A stretch of DNA of 64,000 bases. Origin: Dermanyssus gallinae. Its lineage: Eukaryota; Arthropoda; Arachnida; Mesostigmata; Dermanyssidae. Under the pieces are notes generated by a model. The model was not told the origin of the DNA. It was given only the letters and a program-made list of their open reading frames with translations, and searched no databases. Below, in pieces: positions 21,201-32,399 of the stretch. A program made the translations under genes and the position numbers. Position 1 is the first letter of the stretch. Every line of letters starts with the position of its first letter. Where the stretch lies: the NCBI GenBank assembly GCA_003439945.1, contig QVRM01002230.1, forward strand, positions 62,001-126,000, given 5' to 3'.

Positions 21201-21650
21201 GCTCAAGGTATGTTTTCCAAAATAGAAATTTTAAAAAATGTACGCGCGAATCTTCCTGTTTTTTTCATATTTCTTACAATTCGCAACAACAATCTGCGCA
21301 GTACTCAAACTATATCGTTAAAAACAATTGCACAATCCGAGCGAATCAACAGCATGTTTTCATGGCGCATGGCGAGAATGTTGAGAATCAGAGTGGGTCA
21401 TAATCGGCCTTAACCGGACAAAAAAATTGGGAGCACATCCATTACCAAGAATTATGCATGTAACGCAATTAATTAATTTTGCTCTTTGTGCAGCGTTGAC
21501 CTAGTGTGCATCACTAAGACATCCAGTGATAAAATTTCATTAGCCGAGCTGTCGCTGGGCGGTCGATATACCGTCTTTCGTAAAGACTGCAGAAGTCGCG
21601 GTGGTGGTGTACGCATTCTGCTATATCCGATCTTCTCCATCCTTCACGGA
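21201..21650 (+). mobile_element. Element C-related fragments, second copy
   Basis: The C-terminal coding end (21230-21390) is followed by an endonuclease N-terminal piece (21490-21640), in the same disordered arrangement as 5895-6345. The endonuclease piece is preceded by a pyrimidine-rich TTTTGCTCTTTGTGCAG. Confidence 0.7.
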
Positions 21651-22425
21651 GTCCTTGTTGTTGTTGTTGTTACTGTTGTTGATGTTTTTTTAAGGTCTCG
21701 GAAATGCATAATGCACAAGCGCTACTGGCAGCTAACAGCAGCTAGTGTGGGACTCGCACTCACTAAAGCCGATATCCTCCCCACCCCCAAGACCCGGGAT
21801 TGCATTGGCATTACTTCGACAACCCTGAGAGGGGAGTCTCGTGTCCTAGCGCTCTATGCGCCTAGCCAATGCTTGCCCGTCCTGGGGAGATGCGTCGAGA
21901 TCCTCCGGAGGGCCTCGCTGTTCCCTCTCTTCTCCCTTGGCTCCTCCTCTCGACTGCCCCTCAAAGGGGCCTGGTCGTAAGGGTTCTCCAGGTTCAGCTT
22001 TTTCCTCATGATGGTGTCGAGGTTACGTCGACACTTTGTCCAATTCGTCTCGTTCTTCATCATGAAGTCCTCCACGTACTGCGGAGTCTTTCCCCTCAGC
22101 TCGGACGTCGCAGAGGCACGTACTCCCGCAAGGGCCGCGCACTGTACGATCGTGTGTTCAACGTCGTCCGCGTTCCCGGAGATGCAGAGAACGCAGATGT
22201 CAATCGGGGCCTTGCCGATGCGCATCATATATGTCTGGAACTGGCTGTGTCCTGTGAGCACCTGCGTCGTGGTGTACGACAGATCCCCCAGCTGCTTGTC
22301 ATGCCACCGGCGCAGATCCGGTATTAGTCGGCGAGTCCATTGACCGCCGGCGTCGCCCCGGGGGTTTCGCCATTTATCGTTCCACAGCTCCAGTGTCTTC
22401 TGCTGTGTCTGCGCAAGGTCCCAGT
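21651..22425 (-). pseudogene. R1-clade 3' end, second copy
   Basis: The minus-strand frame of 135 codons (22261 to 21854) contains SQFQTYMMRIGKAPIDICVLC and the C-terminal finger, nearly identical to the copy at 6346-7125. A (TTG)n tract at 21653-21680 marks its 3' junction. Confidence 0.8.
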
Positions 22426-23490
22426 TGGAAAAAATCGTTCTTTGCTCGCCGCCGAAGTACGATATTCAAGAGACGCATATATCGATCACGGATGTTGGTC
22501 CATTTCTTGTAAACGACGGGGCCGGGAATGTTGAAGTTGTGCCCAATCTTCGACCAGCGATCAGAGCGCATTCGCTGGTCCGTGAAGAGCGGATGAAATT
22601 TGTCGTACAACAATGGCGCTTTTTTGAGAGTTCCAGAAGGCTCTCGACAAAGTATCCCGTCGCCCATTGCTGGTATTCTTCGGGGCAGGTTATTTCGGCG
22701 CCATTCTTCTTCATTAGTTGATTATATTGTTTGCCTAGAGTGGTATTGTTCTTGTTGTTGCTGGTATTACTGTTGTTGTCGCTGGAATTACTGTTGTTAT
22801 TGCCAGTGGTATTATTGTTGTTGTTGTTGTCGTTGGTATGAGCGTTGTTACTGTTGTAGTTGGTATCATCGTTTTTATTGGTGTCGCTTGACATTCAACG
22901 AGGATATACAGCGTCTGTTCGGGGCACATTGTTGACTTGGGCTAACCCTGGCTTAGTGAGCCCGTGACCACAACTTCGCGCGAAGAAATTGTCCGCTTCA
23001 AAGTTTTGTTTTTGTTGTCTTCGTTGCTGTTGGCTCCGGCAGACGATTCTGAGTTCGCTGTGATTGTTAAGGGCTGACCCGCTGGCATTGCGTTGTCGGA
23101 AGAAACAAGCCATTTCCTTTCCGCCGGTGTTAAGCATATATGGCTCAGCATCCCGCGCAGCAAATTGAGGAATTGCCACGGAGGCTGGAAGAACTCGGCC
23201 TTTGTTCGCCGTCGGAGGACGATGTTCAAGAGACGTTTATATCGATCGCGGATGTTGGGCCACTTTTTGAAGACGACGAGGCCGGGCATTTTAAACTTAA
23301 GGCCAATCTCCGGCCAGCGATCAGAACGCATTCGCTGATCCGTGTAGAGTGAATGGAAAATACAAAAACGGCCATTTGCGAGTTCGAGGCGGCTCTTCTG
23401 TTAATTCAGCGCCAGCCTTCTCCATCAGTTCATTATATTGTTTTCCCAGACCAATGTAGACCCGCAACGAGTGCAGTAGACTTTGTGTGC
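22426..23490 (-). pseudogene. MADF type 2, second copy (two tandem MADF pieces and Asn-rich tract)
   Basis: 22426-22680 encodes a MADF core (APLLYDKFHPLFTDQRMRSD..., KKWTNIRDRYMRLLNIV). 22700-22895 is the Asn-rich repeat tract. 22940-23331 encodes a second, longer MADF core with FFQPPWQFLNLLRGML, and 23321-23490 the LLHSLRVYIGLGKQYNELMEKAG segment. The first 16 codons are separated from the rest by a 1.4 kb retrotransposon and lie at 24887-24933. Frame changes also occur, so this copy is dead. Confidence 0.75.
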
Positions 23491-24598
23491 CCACTCTATG
23501 TTTCTTAAGATGCTCCTGCAACTAGGCTGCGCACCAGCAGTAACACCTTGGTTTAAATCGTATCTTAGTGGACGGAGGCAATTTGTGGCGGTGGGAGCTC
23601 TAAGGTCTGCGACGGGAACTGTATCCACTGGTACGCCCCAGGGGTCGGTTCTTGGACCTTTTATCTTCATCACCTACATGAATTTCGTCCTGCGGGGCAT
23701 CGAGGGGTACGTAGATTGCCGCCCAATCGTTTATGCAGACGACACCACTCTTTTGTTCCGTGTCTCACCCTCCCAATTGTCCAATAATAGGTTTAATCTT
23801 CAGCACGTTGAAACCGGTATTGAGAAGGCCATGTCTTTATTTCAAAGATTTGGTCTTGTCGTTAACCCGATGAAGACGACACTCGTTCTTTACCACACCC
23901 CACAACGGGCATCGAGACAGAAGTTCAAAACTGGTAATATCTCCCTCCAAATAGGCGGCTCTGCTATCCCTCTCAGCTCAGAGGCAAAATGTCTTGGCAT
24001 TGTGCTACACGAGCATATGAAATGGGACAGTCAAGTGAGATCAAGTGTCAGGGTCTGCTACGCCGTGGTGGCCTCACTCGTGCGTTTGAGGAGAGCCAAG
24101 GCTTCGCGGGATCTTCTGGTACGTGTCTACAAAGCGCTTATGGAACCAATTCTAACTTACGGAATTACTCTGTGGGGCGCCACGTATTCCACGACCCTAG
24201 ACAAGCTAAGGGTCGTTCAGAATGACGCGGTTAGAGCCATAATAGGTCTTCCTCGTCGCGCGAGTGTGACTCCATGGTACACCAGGCTCGGGCTTCTCAA
24301 GCTTGATCAGCTGACACGTTTAAAGTAAGCCATGCTAGCCTATAAGGTGCAAAACAATGGAATCCGTTCAGATTGTGTTTTTGACTTCGTCCTTACCCCA
24401 GTACGGTCGCAGCGCTACAGGAACCAACTCAGAGTGCCAGGGTTTAGACTCACTCTACTTCGGCACTCACTGGCCTACATGCTGCCCACGGTCTGGAACG
24501 AGCTGCCATTGGCGCTTCGAAATGCAAGCCGGGCCGCTGTTTTTAAACGACATCTTCTCTTACTGCTGAAGAACGAAGAAACAAGTGACTCCGAGTGA
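23491..24598 (+). pseudogene. RT of the inserted element, CR1/Jockey group
   Basis: The frame opens at the insertion edge with WFKSYLSGRRQFVAVG. It has STGTPQGSVLGPFIF (motif B), YADD at 23732-23743 (motif C), LVVNPMKT, AKCLGIVLHEHMKWDS, EPILTYGITLWG and QNDAVRAIIGLPRR. One TAA at 24326-24328 separates a further 88 codons (AYMLPTVWNELPLALRN), a C-terminal tail typical of CR1-like proteins. Motif A and the endonuclease are missing through truncation. Apart from that single stop it looks well preserved, so the insertion is fairly recent. Confidence 0.85.
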
Positions 24599-24886
24599 AT
24601 TGTTTTAAACTTTTTTTACTATATAGGTATTAAACTTGTATTAGGTTGTTCTAAAGTTTTAAACTTGTATTGTGTTACTTCTACTTAGTTTTGTTGATTT
24701 ACACTTCTGATTTGTGCATACATTCGTAAACTTCTGTTGTGCTACTTATACTCAATTTTATTGCTTTATCGCGTACACACTTTTGATCGGTACAAAGACT
24801 CGTATATTATGTATATTTTGAATGAAAGGTGGCAGATTGCCAACTTGTTGGGCACGTCAATAAACCTGATTGATTGATATGACATT
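23491..24886 (+). mobile_element. 5'-truncated non-LTR retrotransposon inside MADF type 2
   Basis: The interrupted paralogue at 8211-8240 shows that the insertion lies between GTGTGCCC and CATTCACGG. No clear target site duplication is visible and a few target bases appear lost. The 3' end has AATAAACC followed by TGATTGATTGAT units. The reading frame matches no other element in this window, so it is a separate family. Confidence 0.85.
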
Positions 24887-24933
24887 CACGGCCGCAACAC
24901 TGTCCACCAAAACGTTACCAAAGTTTTTCATTG
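24887..24933 (-). pseudogene. Detached first exon-like end of MADF type 2
   Basis: The minus strand reads MKNFGNVLVDSVAAVN from ATG 24931-24933, the start of the MADF type 2 coding region cut off by the retrotransposon to its left. Confidence 0.8.
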
Positions 24934-26289
24934 ATTATCCTCGATTGGAGAACTTGCACTACATTACAGAATATAGGAGAGGTTGACGGCTAATTTTCAA
25001 TACCGGGCTAACCGGAACGGCTTAAGCCCTGTGTATATTGCAGACTACTAAAGGAATTAATGCACTTTTCTTTAAAAAGGCGGTCATTGAGATTGAGATG
25101 AGGTGATTGGCAGAACCGCTTAATCTAAATTTTCAATGATCCCTGAATGATGGCGTTGTACCAGATTCGTACCGACAAGCTAATATAGCTCTTAGTCACA
25201 AATCCGGAGACAAGGCAGATCCCGCAAACAAACGCCCAGTATTTCTAACTGCGGTATCGAGCAAAGTAGTGGAGCACACAATCGCGGATAACATCTACAA
25301 CAACGATCATTTGCAAACCCTTATCGCCGACCAGCAGTTTGCCTACAAGCTCGAGCGTTCGACAACTGTTGCTGCGTGATGGGGTACCTGAACGACACCG
25401 CCCTGCACGTTGACCGAGACATACCGACCGACACAATTTTCCTCGATCTAAAGGATGCTTTAAAAAAATGTTGATCACAACATGCTTATCGCAACTCTGC
25501 CGCCAATGGGAGTTAGCCCTAGCCTGCGACTCTGAGTATCCGACCTCCTCAGATCACGCACGTAGGGACAAGTAACGCACGGTAGGCAACCGTCTTTCGT
25601 CTTAAGAGCTCTCAGGGCGTCCACAAGGCACCGTCCTTGGCAGTCTAATGTTCATGCTATATTAACTCAGTAAAGCGTATTTTCACGACGAAGGAATGCT
25701 TTAAGATCTATGTTGACGACCCTAAGCCAAACACACCTGTGAGGATCGCAAAAGAATACAAGATTATTCAAGACACCGCTACAGACTTCATTGGATGGAG
25801 ACAAACATTAGGTTTACCATATCCCTTCACAAATGTGGCGTTCTCCATCTAGGACAAAGGAACCCCAAATGTTCTCTCACACATCGAAGAAGTGTAACTT
25901 GCTACGAAAACCACGATAACGGATCTCAGAAAGTACGTCTCGGAATCTCTTTATTTTCGAGACGATGTAACTGAGATTTATAAGATGTCGCCCAGGCTAA
26001 CAAACTGGATCCTTCGGGCCTTTGCACTATCAAAACCGCGGCTGTACCTGGAACGGGTTGATGCGACCAGCTATCATGTACGAATTACAGGTCTTGTAGC
26101 CGCTCTAGAACCGGGTCTGTTCGTTATCAACTACGCGAGGGGAGTCGCAGGCTTCGATGGGCTGTTCGACAGGTGCAATAGTGAAGGCCAAGGCTGTCGC
26201 TAGATCGGCCAAGGCAACCAATATGTATCTATGACGGATCGCGATTTAAAGTTGTTCTTTAATACACGAGTTCTTCGTCCCAGAAAAAA

Positions 26290-26290
<1 letters not shown>
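24934..26290 (+). mobile_element. Repeat D, plus arm, copy 2
   Basis: Colinear with 8284-9633, with the uninterrupted site TTAATACACGAGT near 26260. A small direct duplication-like addition (GAGATTGAGATGAGGTG) lies near 25090. RT motifs are recognisable but broken by stops in all frames. Confidence 0.8.
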
Positions 26291-26292
<2 letters not shown>

Positions 26293-26370
<78 letters not shown>

Positions 26371-26371
26371 T
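26293..26371. repeat. (TA)n microsatellite, about 79 bp
   Basis: A TA run with one GT near its end, between D(+) and the MADF 3' flank. Confidence 0.95.
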
Positions 26372-26639
26372 TTTAACTACAACTATCGACTTTAAGAAAA
26401 CCGATGTAAAACATTATATCTGTGACATATAGAAGTTTCAAAAACTATGCCAGGCCCGAATATTAGCGGCAACGTAGAAGTTACCAAGGATTAATACTGA
26501 AGGTAAAACGCTTTGATTGCTGGAAACGAAGTTCTAGACGGAATACATCTAAAATTAGTTCAAATATTTGTGTTTTCACTGTGTAGAAAATGTTTATTTT
26601 TTATCTCAAAAACGACATGTGCAATTCATATGGAAACAG
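26372..26639 (-). other. 3' flank of MADF type 1, second copy
   Basis: Closely matches 10437-10715, including the AATAAA on the minus strand about 50 bases past the stop. No genes seen. Confidence 0.6.
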
Positions 26640-27461
26640 TTATTTCTGGAAATCAAGAATCAACTTGTCAATTGCGCTAATGAGTCGTAGTTGCGCCGGC
26701 CGGTCATGGTTGCGAATGCGGTTGTTTATTCGCTCCATAAACGCCTTCACGGGATCCTCATTGTTGTTGTTATTAGTGTTGTTGTCGCTGTTGTCAGTGA
26801 TGTCACCAGTGTCGTTATTGCAGTCTTCGGTATTGTCGTCACTGGTATCATTTTTGTTGTTGTCGTCGCCGGTATCGTTGTTGTCGTCGTCGTCGTCGCT
26901 AAGTCCAACAGACAAATCGGAGTTTGTTGCGGGGGATAAAGGCTGATCCGTTACCACTGCGCCGTCAGAACGAGCAAGCCACTGCCTATCCTCTGATGTT
27001 AAGTATATATGACGCAGCATCTTGTGCAGCAAGTTGAAAAACCGCCACGGCGGCTGGAAGAACTCGCCCTTTGCTCGCCGTTGAAGTACGATGTTTAGAA
27101 TACGCTTGTATCGATCGCGGATGTTGGCCCACTTCTTGAAGACGACGGGACCGGGCATATTAAACTTACGGCCAATCTCCGACCAGCGATCGACGCGCAT
27201 TCGCTGGTTCGTGTAGAGCGGGTGGAATTTGTCGTACAAGAATGGCGTTTCCTTTACGAGTTCGACGAGGCTCTCGGCTGAGTATCTCGTTGCTCTTTGA
27301 TGGTCTTCTTTGGTGTGGCTAAATTTGGCGCCAGCCTTCTCAATCAGTTGGTTATATTGTTCGCCTAGACCAATGAAGATCCGCAACGAGTCTAGTAGAT
27401 TTTGCGTACCCTGGTCGTTCACGGCCACACCGTTCACCAAAACGTTACCGAAGTGATCCAT
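26640..27461 (-). CDS. MADF/BESS-type DNA-binding protein, type 1, copy 2
   Basis: An intact 273-codon frame from ATG 27459-27461, with the same architecture as the copy at 10716: MADF domain at about residues 65-152, Asp/Asn tract, BESS-like end. I count roughly nine residue differences from copy 1, among them QLIEKAG for QLMEKAG, RKFN for RKFS, one fewer Asn in the repeat tract and KLILDF for KVILDF. It lies between D(+) on the left and the conserved 5' region on the right. Expression cannot be judged. Confidence 0.8.
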   Translation of the reverse strand: MDHFGNVLVNGVAVNDQGTQNLLDSLRIFIGLGEQYNQLIEKAGAKFSHTKEDHQRATRYSAESLVELVKETPFLYDKFHPLYTNQRMRVDRWSEIGRKFNMPGPVVFKKWANIRDRYKRILNIVLQRRAKGEFFQPPWRFFNLLHKMLRHIYLTSEDRQWLARSDGAVVTDQPLSPATNSDLSVGLSDDDDDNNDTGDDNNKNDTSDDNTEDCNNDTGDITDNSDNNTNNNNNEDPVKAFMERINNRIRNHDRPAQLRLISAIDKLILDFQK

Positions 27462-28206
27462 TGACGCGGTTAGAAGACTTGCACCACGTTAAGCTAGCGC
27501 CAACGAAGATGCCGGTAGTGATCGGATGAACAAGAGATGAAGGATTTGAACTTGAGGACACGAAATGTACTTCGTCGTACCGCAAGGTCGAGTGATCTCA
27601 TCGAAAAACGCGCGGCCTTAAATTCTGGCTTCTGGCCGGATGCCGGCTGATTCGATGCCCTCGCACTGGTCAATCAAAGGCGAGTTAATTTGGCGACAGC
27701 GCAAGAGAAAGGGATGGAAGATCTTTGAATCCTGCTATGCGGTCTCAGCAGCAGAAGCAGCGCGGGGGAAAAGGGGCATCTCCCGCACCACCGTCTTGAC
27801 CCCGAATCACATTGATAGTCTTATCCTATTCACAGCGGCGGCGGCTTAGGCGGCTAACGCACCGTTAGAAACGGGGCGCTGCCGACATCAATGTGTGATG
27901 GAAATGCCAATGCATAGTGACGGAAGCAATGCAAGAGGTCACTCATGCAAATGTGCATCTTACCAGGAAACTACCGGCATAGCATCCGCTAGTCGTCGTG
28001 TGTACACAAAGTACATTGCGCACGGCTACCACTACCTGGTCTGTTCCGCATGTGGATTTCACTAGGCGGGGGGCGAATGTCGCTGCCGGTTGTGCTCATA
28101 GAAGCGCGCAATCACGCGAAGATTTTTCAGGCGCATAAGTGGTCTTTGTATTTCCTCGCCGAGTGAAACGGACGCTTAGGAGGCTCAAGAAACGAGATCG
28201 TTACTT
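27462..28206. other. 5' region of MADF type 1 and element B remnant, second copy
   Basis: 27462-27880 matches the upstream segment at 11541-11960. 27881-28206 matches the element B remnant with HGYHYLVCSACGFH and a degraded finger, followed by the (TA)n tract at 28207-28222. Confidence 0.6.
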
Positions 28207-28222
28207 TATATATATATATATA

Positions 28223-28322
28223 AAGTGGGTTGCAAAAAATTAGCAACTCATGTTTTTTTGGTGATCATTCCGGCTTGATTTATTTGAGCGTTTTGAAATT
28301 TTAAAAGCATCATGTATGTCAG
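28223..28322. repeat. Left terminal inverted repeat of the Tc1-like element
   Basis: About 100 bp, matching the reverse complement of 29575-29674 at roughly four positions in five. The best conserved block is TAGCAACTCATGTTTTTTT. Confidence 0.85.
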
Positions 28323-28417
28323 GAATATTGTCTAGCTAAATCAATCGTTCGATAGCTGCAAAATATTCTACAGCTCAGTCGTTGTTCCGAACTAACGAGG
28401 AAGCTTATTTTTAAACT

Positions 28418-29416
28418 ATGGGTCGTAAAAGGATCTCTCGGATAACGAAATAACAAGGATTGAGGCATATGCTGAGCTCGGTCATACAGTAACTGCTATA
28501 GCAACCAGATTAGGACGGCATAAGAGCACCATCAGCAGGTACTTACACCCTGGAGTGAACCAAAGGTGCAGATCTAACAGTGGGCGTAAGCCAGTTTTGA
28601 CTATTCGAGATCGGCGTAGGATCACACTGTTGGCTACTCATGACCAAATGTCTTCTTCCAGGATCAGGACTACTTTGGGAGTGCCAGTGCACCGATCCAC
28701 AGTGTACCGAGTGTTAAGTTCTGACAAAAACGTGCGATACGCGAAAAAGAAGCTTATGCCGCGACTGCAACTGAAGTCGCACCATTGTCGAACGGCGTGA
28801 ACTTTCGCATAGATACCAAACTTAGGATAACGAGTGGAAAAACATCGTCTTCTCGGATGAAAATAAATTTAATCTCGATGGCCCTGACGGCTGTTAGTAC
28901 TATTGGCACGACTTACGGAAGGAACCTGAATGGTTCTCAAAACGTGTGGCCGGTGGTGGCTCTGTGAAATATTGGGGCGCGTTTGAATATAATGGGAAGT
29001 CTGATCTAGTCGCGATTGTGAGCCTAAACAAATCCGACAAGTACCAGCGTATCGTCGGTCCCCAGTTAGAAGCCCATTTCAGAAGAATTGGGGGACCTGA
29101 CGCAGTTTTTCAACAAGACAACGCCACGTTTCATACCTCGGCTAGCACTATAGCCCTTTTTCAAGAACAAGAAGTGCCACTTTTTGACTGGCCGGCATTA
29201 AGTCCAGACCTGAATCCCATCGAAAATCTTTGGGGACATTTGATGAAGCAGATTTACGCAAATGGTCGACAATATGATAATTTGTCGGACCTCAAAGAAG
29301 CTGTCCAGCAAGCATGGACTAATATTCCACTTTCGCAATTACAAAAGCGCATTAACTCCATGAAAGACCGAGTTTACGATTTGATTCAGAAGAAGGGACA
29401 AAAAACTCGTTTCTAA
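28418..29416 (+). pseudogene. Tc1-like transposase, frameshifted, with stops
   Basis: The protein would cut and rejoin the element ends. The N-terminal helix-turn-helix region (ELGHTVTAIATRLGRHKSTISRYL) and second DNA-binding region (SSRIRTTLGVPVHRSTVYRVL) are in one frame; the start ATG (28418) and catalytic domain are in another. Catalytic Asp codons lie at 28856 (FSDEN) and 29117 (QQDNA), and the Glu at 29222 (PIENLWG), with 34 residues between the last two, the DD34E arrangement of Tc1. TAG at 28823 and 28895 and two frameshifts (near 28430 and 28790) inactivate it. All catalytic residues survive. Confidence 0.92.
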
Positions 29417-29574
29417 AATAGAATATGTAGTATCAAATAAGTCATACAGCCCTGCTAAGAATCGAATACGCCGTAAGGCGTTATTGTTGCTAATATTTTG
29501 CAACACTGTTCTTCACACTTTTTTATTTTTTGTATGAAGCGATTGTGTGATTGCAACGAAATTAACACCATACG

Positions 29575-29674
29575 TGTCATGTACATCGTGCCCTTAAAAT
29601 TTCAAGCCATTCAAACAAATCAAACCGAAATTATCACAAAAAAACATGAGTTGCTAAATTTGTGCAACGCACTT
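29575..29674. repeat. Right terminal inverted repeat of the Tc1-like element
   Basis: Counterpart of 28223-28322. It is followed immediately by TA at 29675-29676. Confidence 0.85.
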
Positions 29675-29676
29675 TA

Positions 29677-30430
29677 TATATGCTTTACAAGTTACATTTA
29701 CTTGCGAAATACACTAAATAAAAACGAAATCTTGGTATTGTAAATTATAATTAAGAGCTTGTTCCAAAGACAAAATTTTGTAGCTGCGTTAGAGCGGAAT
29801 CATGAAATCAACAGCGTCGGGAAAAATGGATCGATAATGTACTCGACCTCGTACGCGATTTGTTTTATAATAGAACGAATAGGCTTAGTGGCAGTGTTGC
29901 AATGTTCCAAACATTCCCCGATATTGGCGATGATTTCCGTCTGGGTGGACTACACAAATCGATAGAATTATTCACGTAGATATTTATCTATTGAGGCATG
30001 TTCATTTCTTTGTATGGAATAATGTTAGCATGTAGTTAGAGATCAGCCTCTCGTTTGTGGTTTAACTGGTAATTCCATTGTCTATTTTTCGTCTGGAAAA
30101 TTAGTTCGTAACGTATGGACTACGGTAGAGTTTGTTAAAAATATATTGCAATATTCTATTTTATAAATGTATGAAAAAACATTTTTATTGGAACGTATCA
30201 ATATGGACTCTAGTAATGCTAAAAACCTAATGCATTGCCGAGCAATCACGAAATGAATCGTGCCATTTGAGAGCGCTGAACACTGAGTTGTTCTGATTTG
30301 GCCGATTTTTCTACTGATGTATAAACTCTCTATTGATATTACACCGTATTTCGCCATGGCAACGCCCGCAGACATCTGTGGTGACCTGCCTTGAGTTAAT
30401 GGAATTTGCGTGGGATGTTTTACCTACCTA
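29677..30430. repeat. Repeat T, copy 3
   Basis: It begins TATATGCTTTACAAGTTACA and continues through GCCATGGCAACGCCCGCAGAC into the ACCTACCTACC tract near 30425. It differs at scattered positions from copies 1 and 2. Confidence 0.85.
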
Positions 30431-30533
30431 CCTAACAGTGCAGAACTTGCCCATTCAAATTATGATTGTTCCTCGCACCTCAGAATTCTCTGAGCGTTTG
30501 TCGAAGGTTATGGAAAACGGTGATAAATATATT
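30431..30533. repeat. Repeat S, copy 1
   Basis: About 100 bp from CAGTGCAGAACTTGCCCATT to GATAAATATATTGTG. Copies lie at 50781-50870 and, reversed, 57881-57978. In the last it is continuous with the LTR-like element, so S may be that element's flank or edge. Confidence 0.7.
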
Positions 30534-30730
30534 GTGACGACAATATCGAAGACTACAATAACGATACTGGTGACATCACGGACAACAGCGAAAACAACAC
30601 TAACAACAACAACAATGAGGATCCCGTGAAGGAGTTTATGGAGCGAATAAACAACCGCATTCACAACCATGACCGGCCGACACAACTATGGCTCATTAGC
30701 GCAATTGACACGGTGATTCTCGGTTTCTAG
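30534..30730 (+). pseudogene. MADF type 1 C-terminal fragment, inverted
   Basis: The plus-strand frame encodes the Asp/Asn tract and BESS-like end (DPVKEFMERINNRIHNHDRP... AIDTVILGF) up to a TAG at 30728-30730. The MADF domain is missing. It is the inverted right-hand counterpart of the gene at 26640. Confidence 0.8.
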
Positions 30731-32335
30731 GAATAACTGAATCCGTATAAATTGCACATGTCGTTTTTGAGATAAAAAATAAACATTTTCTACACAGTGA
30801 AAACTAAAATATTTGAACTCATTTTAGATGTATTCCGTATATCACTTTGTTTCCAGCACTGTTTAATCAAAGCGTTTTACCTTCAGTATTAATCCCAGGT
30901 AACTTCTCCGTTGCCGCTTATACCCGGGCCTGGCATAGTTTTTGAAATTTCTATGACAGTCCGAGAGTTTCTTCAGGTCTTGGTAGTACCTGCGATTCAC
31001 CTTGCTTAGTTGATCACAAACTGACGGCAGAGTGATAGCTGACCCTGTCCGAAGTCGGATTCTTCAAAAATAGCTATCCTGGGCATTTTGTAGACTTTCA
31101 ATAACCCGGTTCTAGAGAGGCTACCAGACCTGTAATCCGTATATGATAATTGGTCGCACCAGCCCGTTGTATAGCTCTAGGTAAAGCCGCAATTTTGATA
31201 ATGCAAAAGACCGAAAGATCCAGTTTGTCAGCTTGGGCAACATCTTGAGAATCTCAGTTACATGGACTCGAAAATAGAGGATTCCGAAATGCACACTCCG
31301 AGATCCGTTATTGTGGTCTTCGCAGCAAGTGTCACTTCTTCGATGTGTGAGAGAAAATTTGGGGTTCCTTTGTTCTAGATGGAGAACGCAACATTTGTGA
31401 AGGGATATGGTGAACCTAATGTTTGTCTCCACCCAATAAAGTCTGTAGCGGCGTCTTGAATAATCTTGTATTCTTTTGCGGTCATCACAGGTGTGTTTGG
31501 CTTAAGGTCGTCAACATAGATCTTAAAGCGTGCTTTCGTAGTGAAAATACGCTTTACTGAGTCAATATAGCATGAACATTAGACTGCTCAGGACGGTGCC
31601 TTGTGAACACCCTGAAAGCACTTGCACCTAAGACGACAGGTGGTTGCCTACTTTCATCCTAAAAGTGCGTGATCTGAGGATGTCGGATACTCAGAGTCAG
31701 AGACAAGGTCCAACTCCCATTGACAACAGGATTGCGATAAGCGTGTTGTGATCAACGTTTTCGAAAGCATTCTTTAGATCGAACAAAATTGTGTCGGTCG
31801 GTATGTCTTGGTCAACGTCAGGGCGGTGTCGTTCAGGTATTCCATCACGCAGCAACATTTGTCGAACGCTCGAGCTTGTAGGCAAACTACTGGTCGGTGA
31901 TAAGTCACTGCGAATGAGCGGTGTTGTAGATGTTATCCGCAGTTGTGCGCTCCAGTATTTTGCTCGATACCGCAGTTTGCGATACTGGGCGCTTGTTTGC
32001 GGGTCCCGTCTTGTATTCAGACATGTAAACAGGAGCTATAATAGCTTGTCTGTACACATCCGGAACAACGCCATCATTCAGGTATCATTGAAATATCGGA
32101 TTGAGCGGCTCTGCCAGCTCAATATACGCATTTTAAAAGAAAGGCGCAGGAATCCCTTTAGTATTTTGCACTATACACAGGACATATGCCGTTCCGGTTA
32201 GCCTGGTTTGAAGGATCAGCCCTCGATCGAAGTACCCCATATCTTCCCTAATTTCTATCAAATGCCTGCCATCACAATGAAAACTCCTTTTGCCGTCTCC
32301 CAGTCTGCTAGACATAGTGCGTCAAATGATTGCGG
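30731..32335 (-). mobile_element. MADF 3' flank and repeat D, minus arm, copy 2
   Basis: 30731-30955 is the MADF 3' flank in plus orientation (AATAAA at 30778-30783). From about 30961 the minus strand reads D in order: LTNWIFRSFALSKLRLYLELYNGLVRPIIIYGLQVW, TNIRFTISLHKCCVLHL, IYVDDLKPNTPV, TILFDLKNAFENVDHNTLIAI. This is the best preserved D copy, with motif A intact over 62 codons, yet it still has several stops. It is the inverse of 24934-26290. Confidence 0.8.
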
Positions 32336-32399
32336 TTCATCCATTCCACAACAATTGACGTACCTGAGCGCCTTCGCCAGCCGGTTACAGTGTCCGAGT

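Larger units (their letters stand above)
28223..29674 (+). mobile_element. Tc1-like DNA transposon, inactive copy
   Basis: The 1452 bp element has terminal inverted repeats of about 100 bp (AAGTGGGTTGC at the left; its near-complement GCAACGCACTT at the right) and a TA on each side, the target duplication of the Tc1/mariner superfamily. It sits inside the (TA)n tract between an element B remnant and repeat T. The same junction without the transposon is present at 50206-50220 and 12302-12340. It encodes a broken transposase. Confidence 0.95.
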
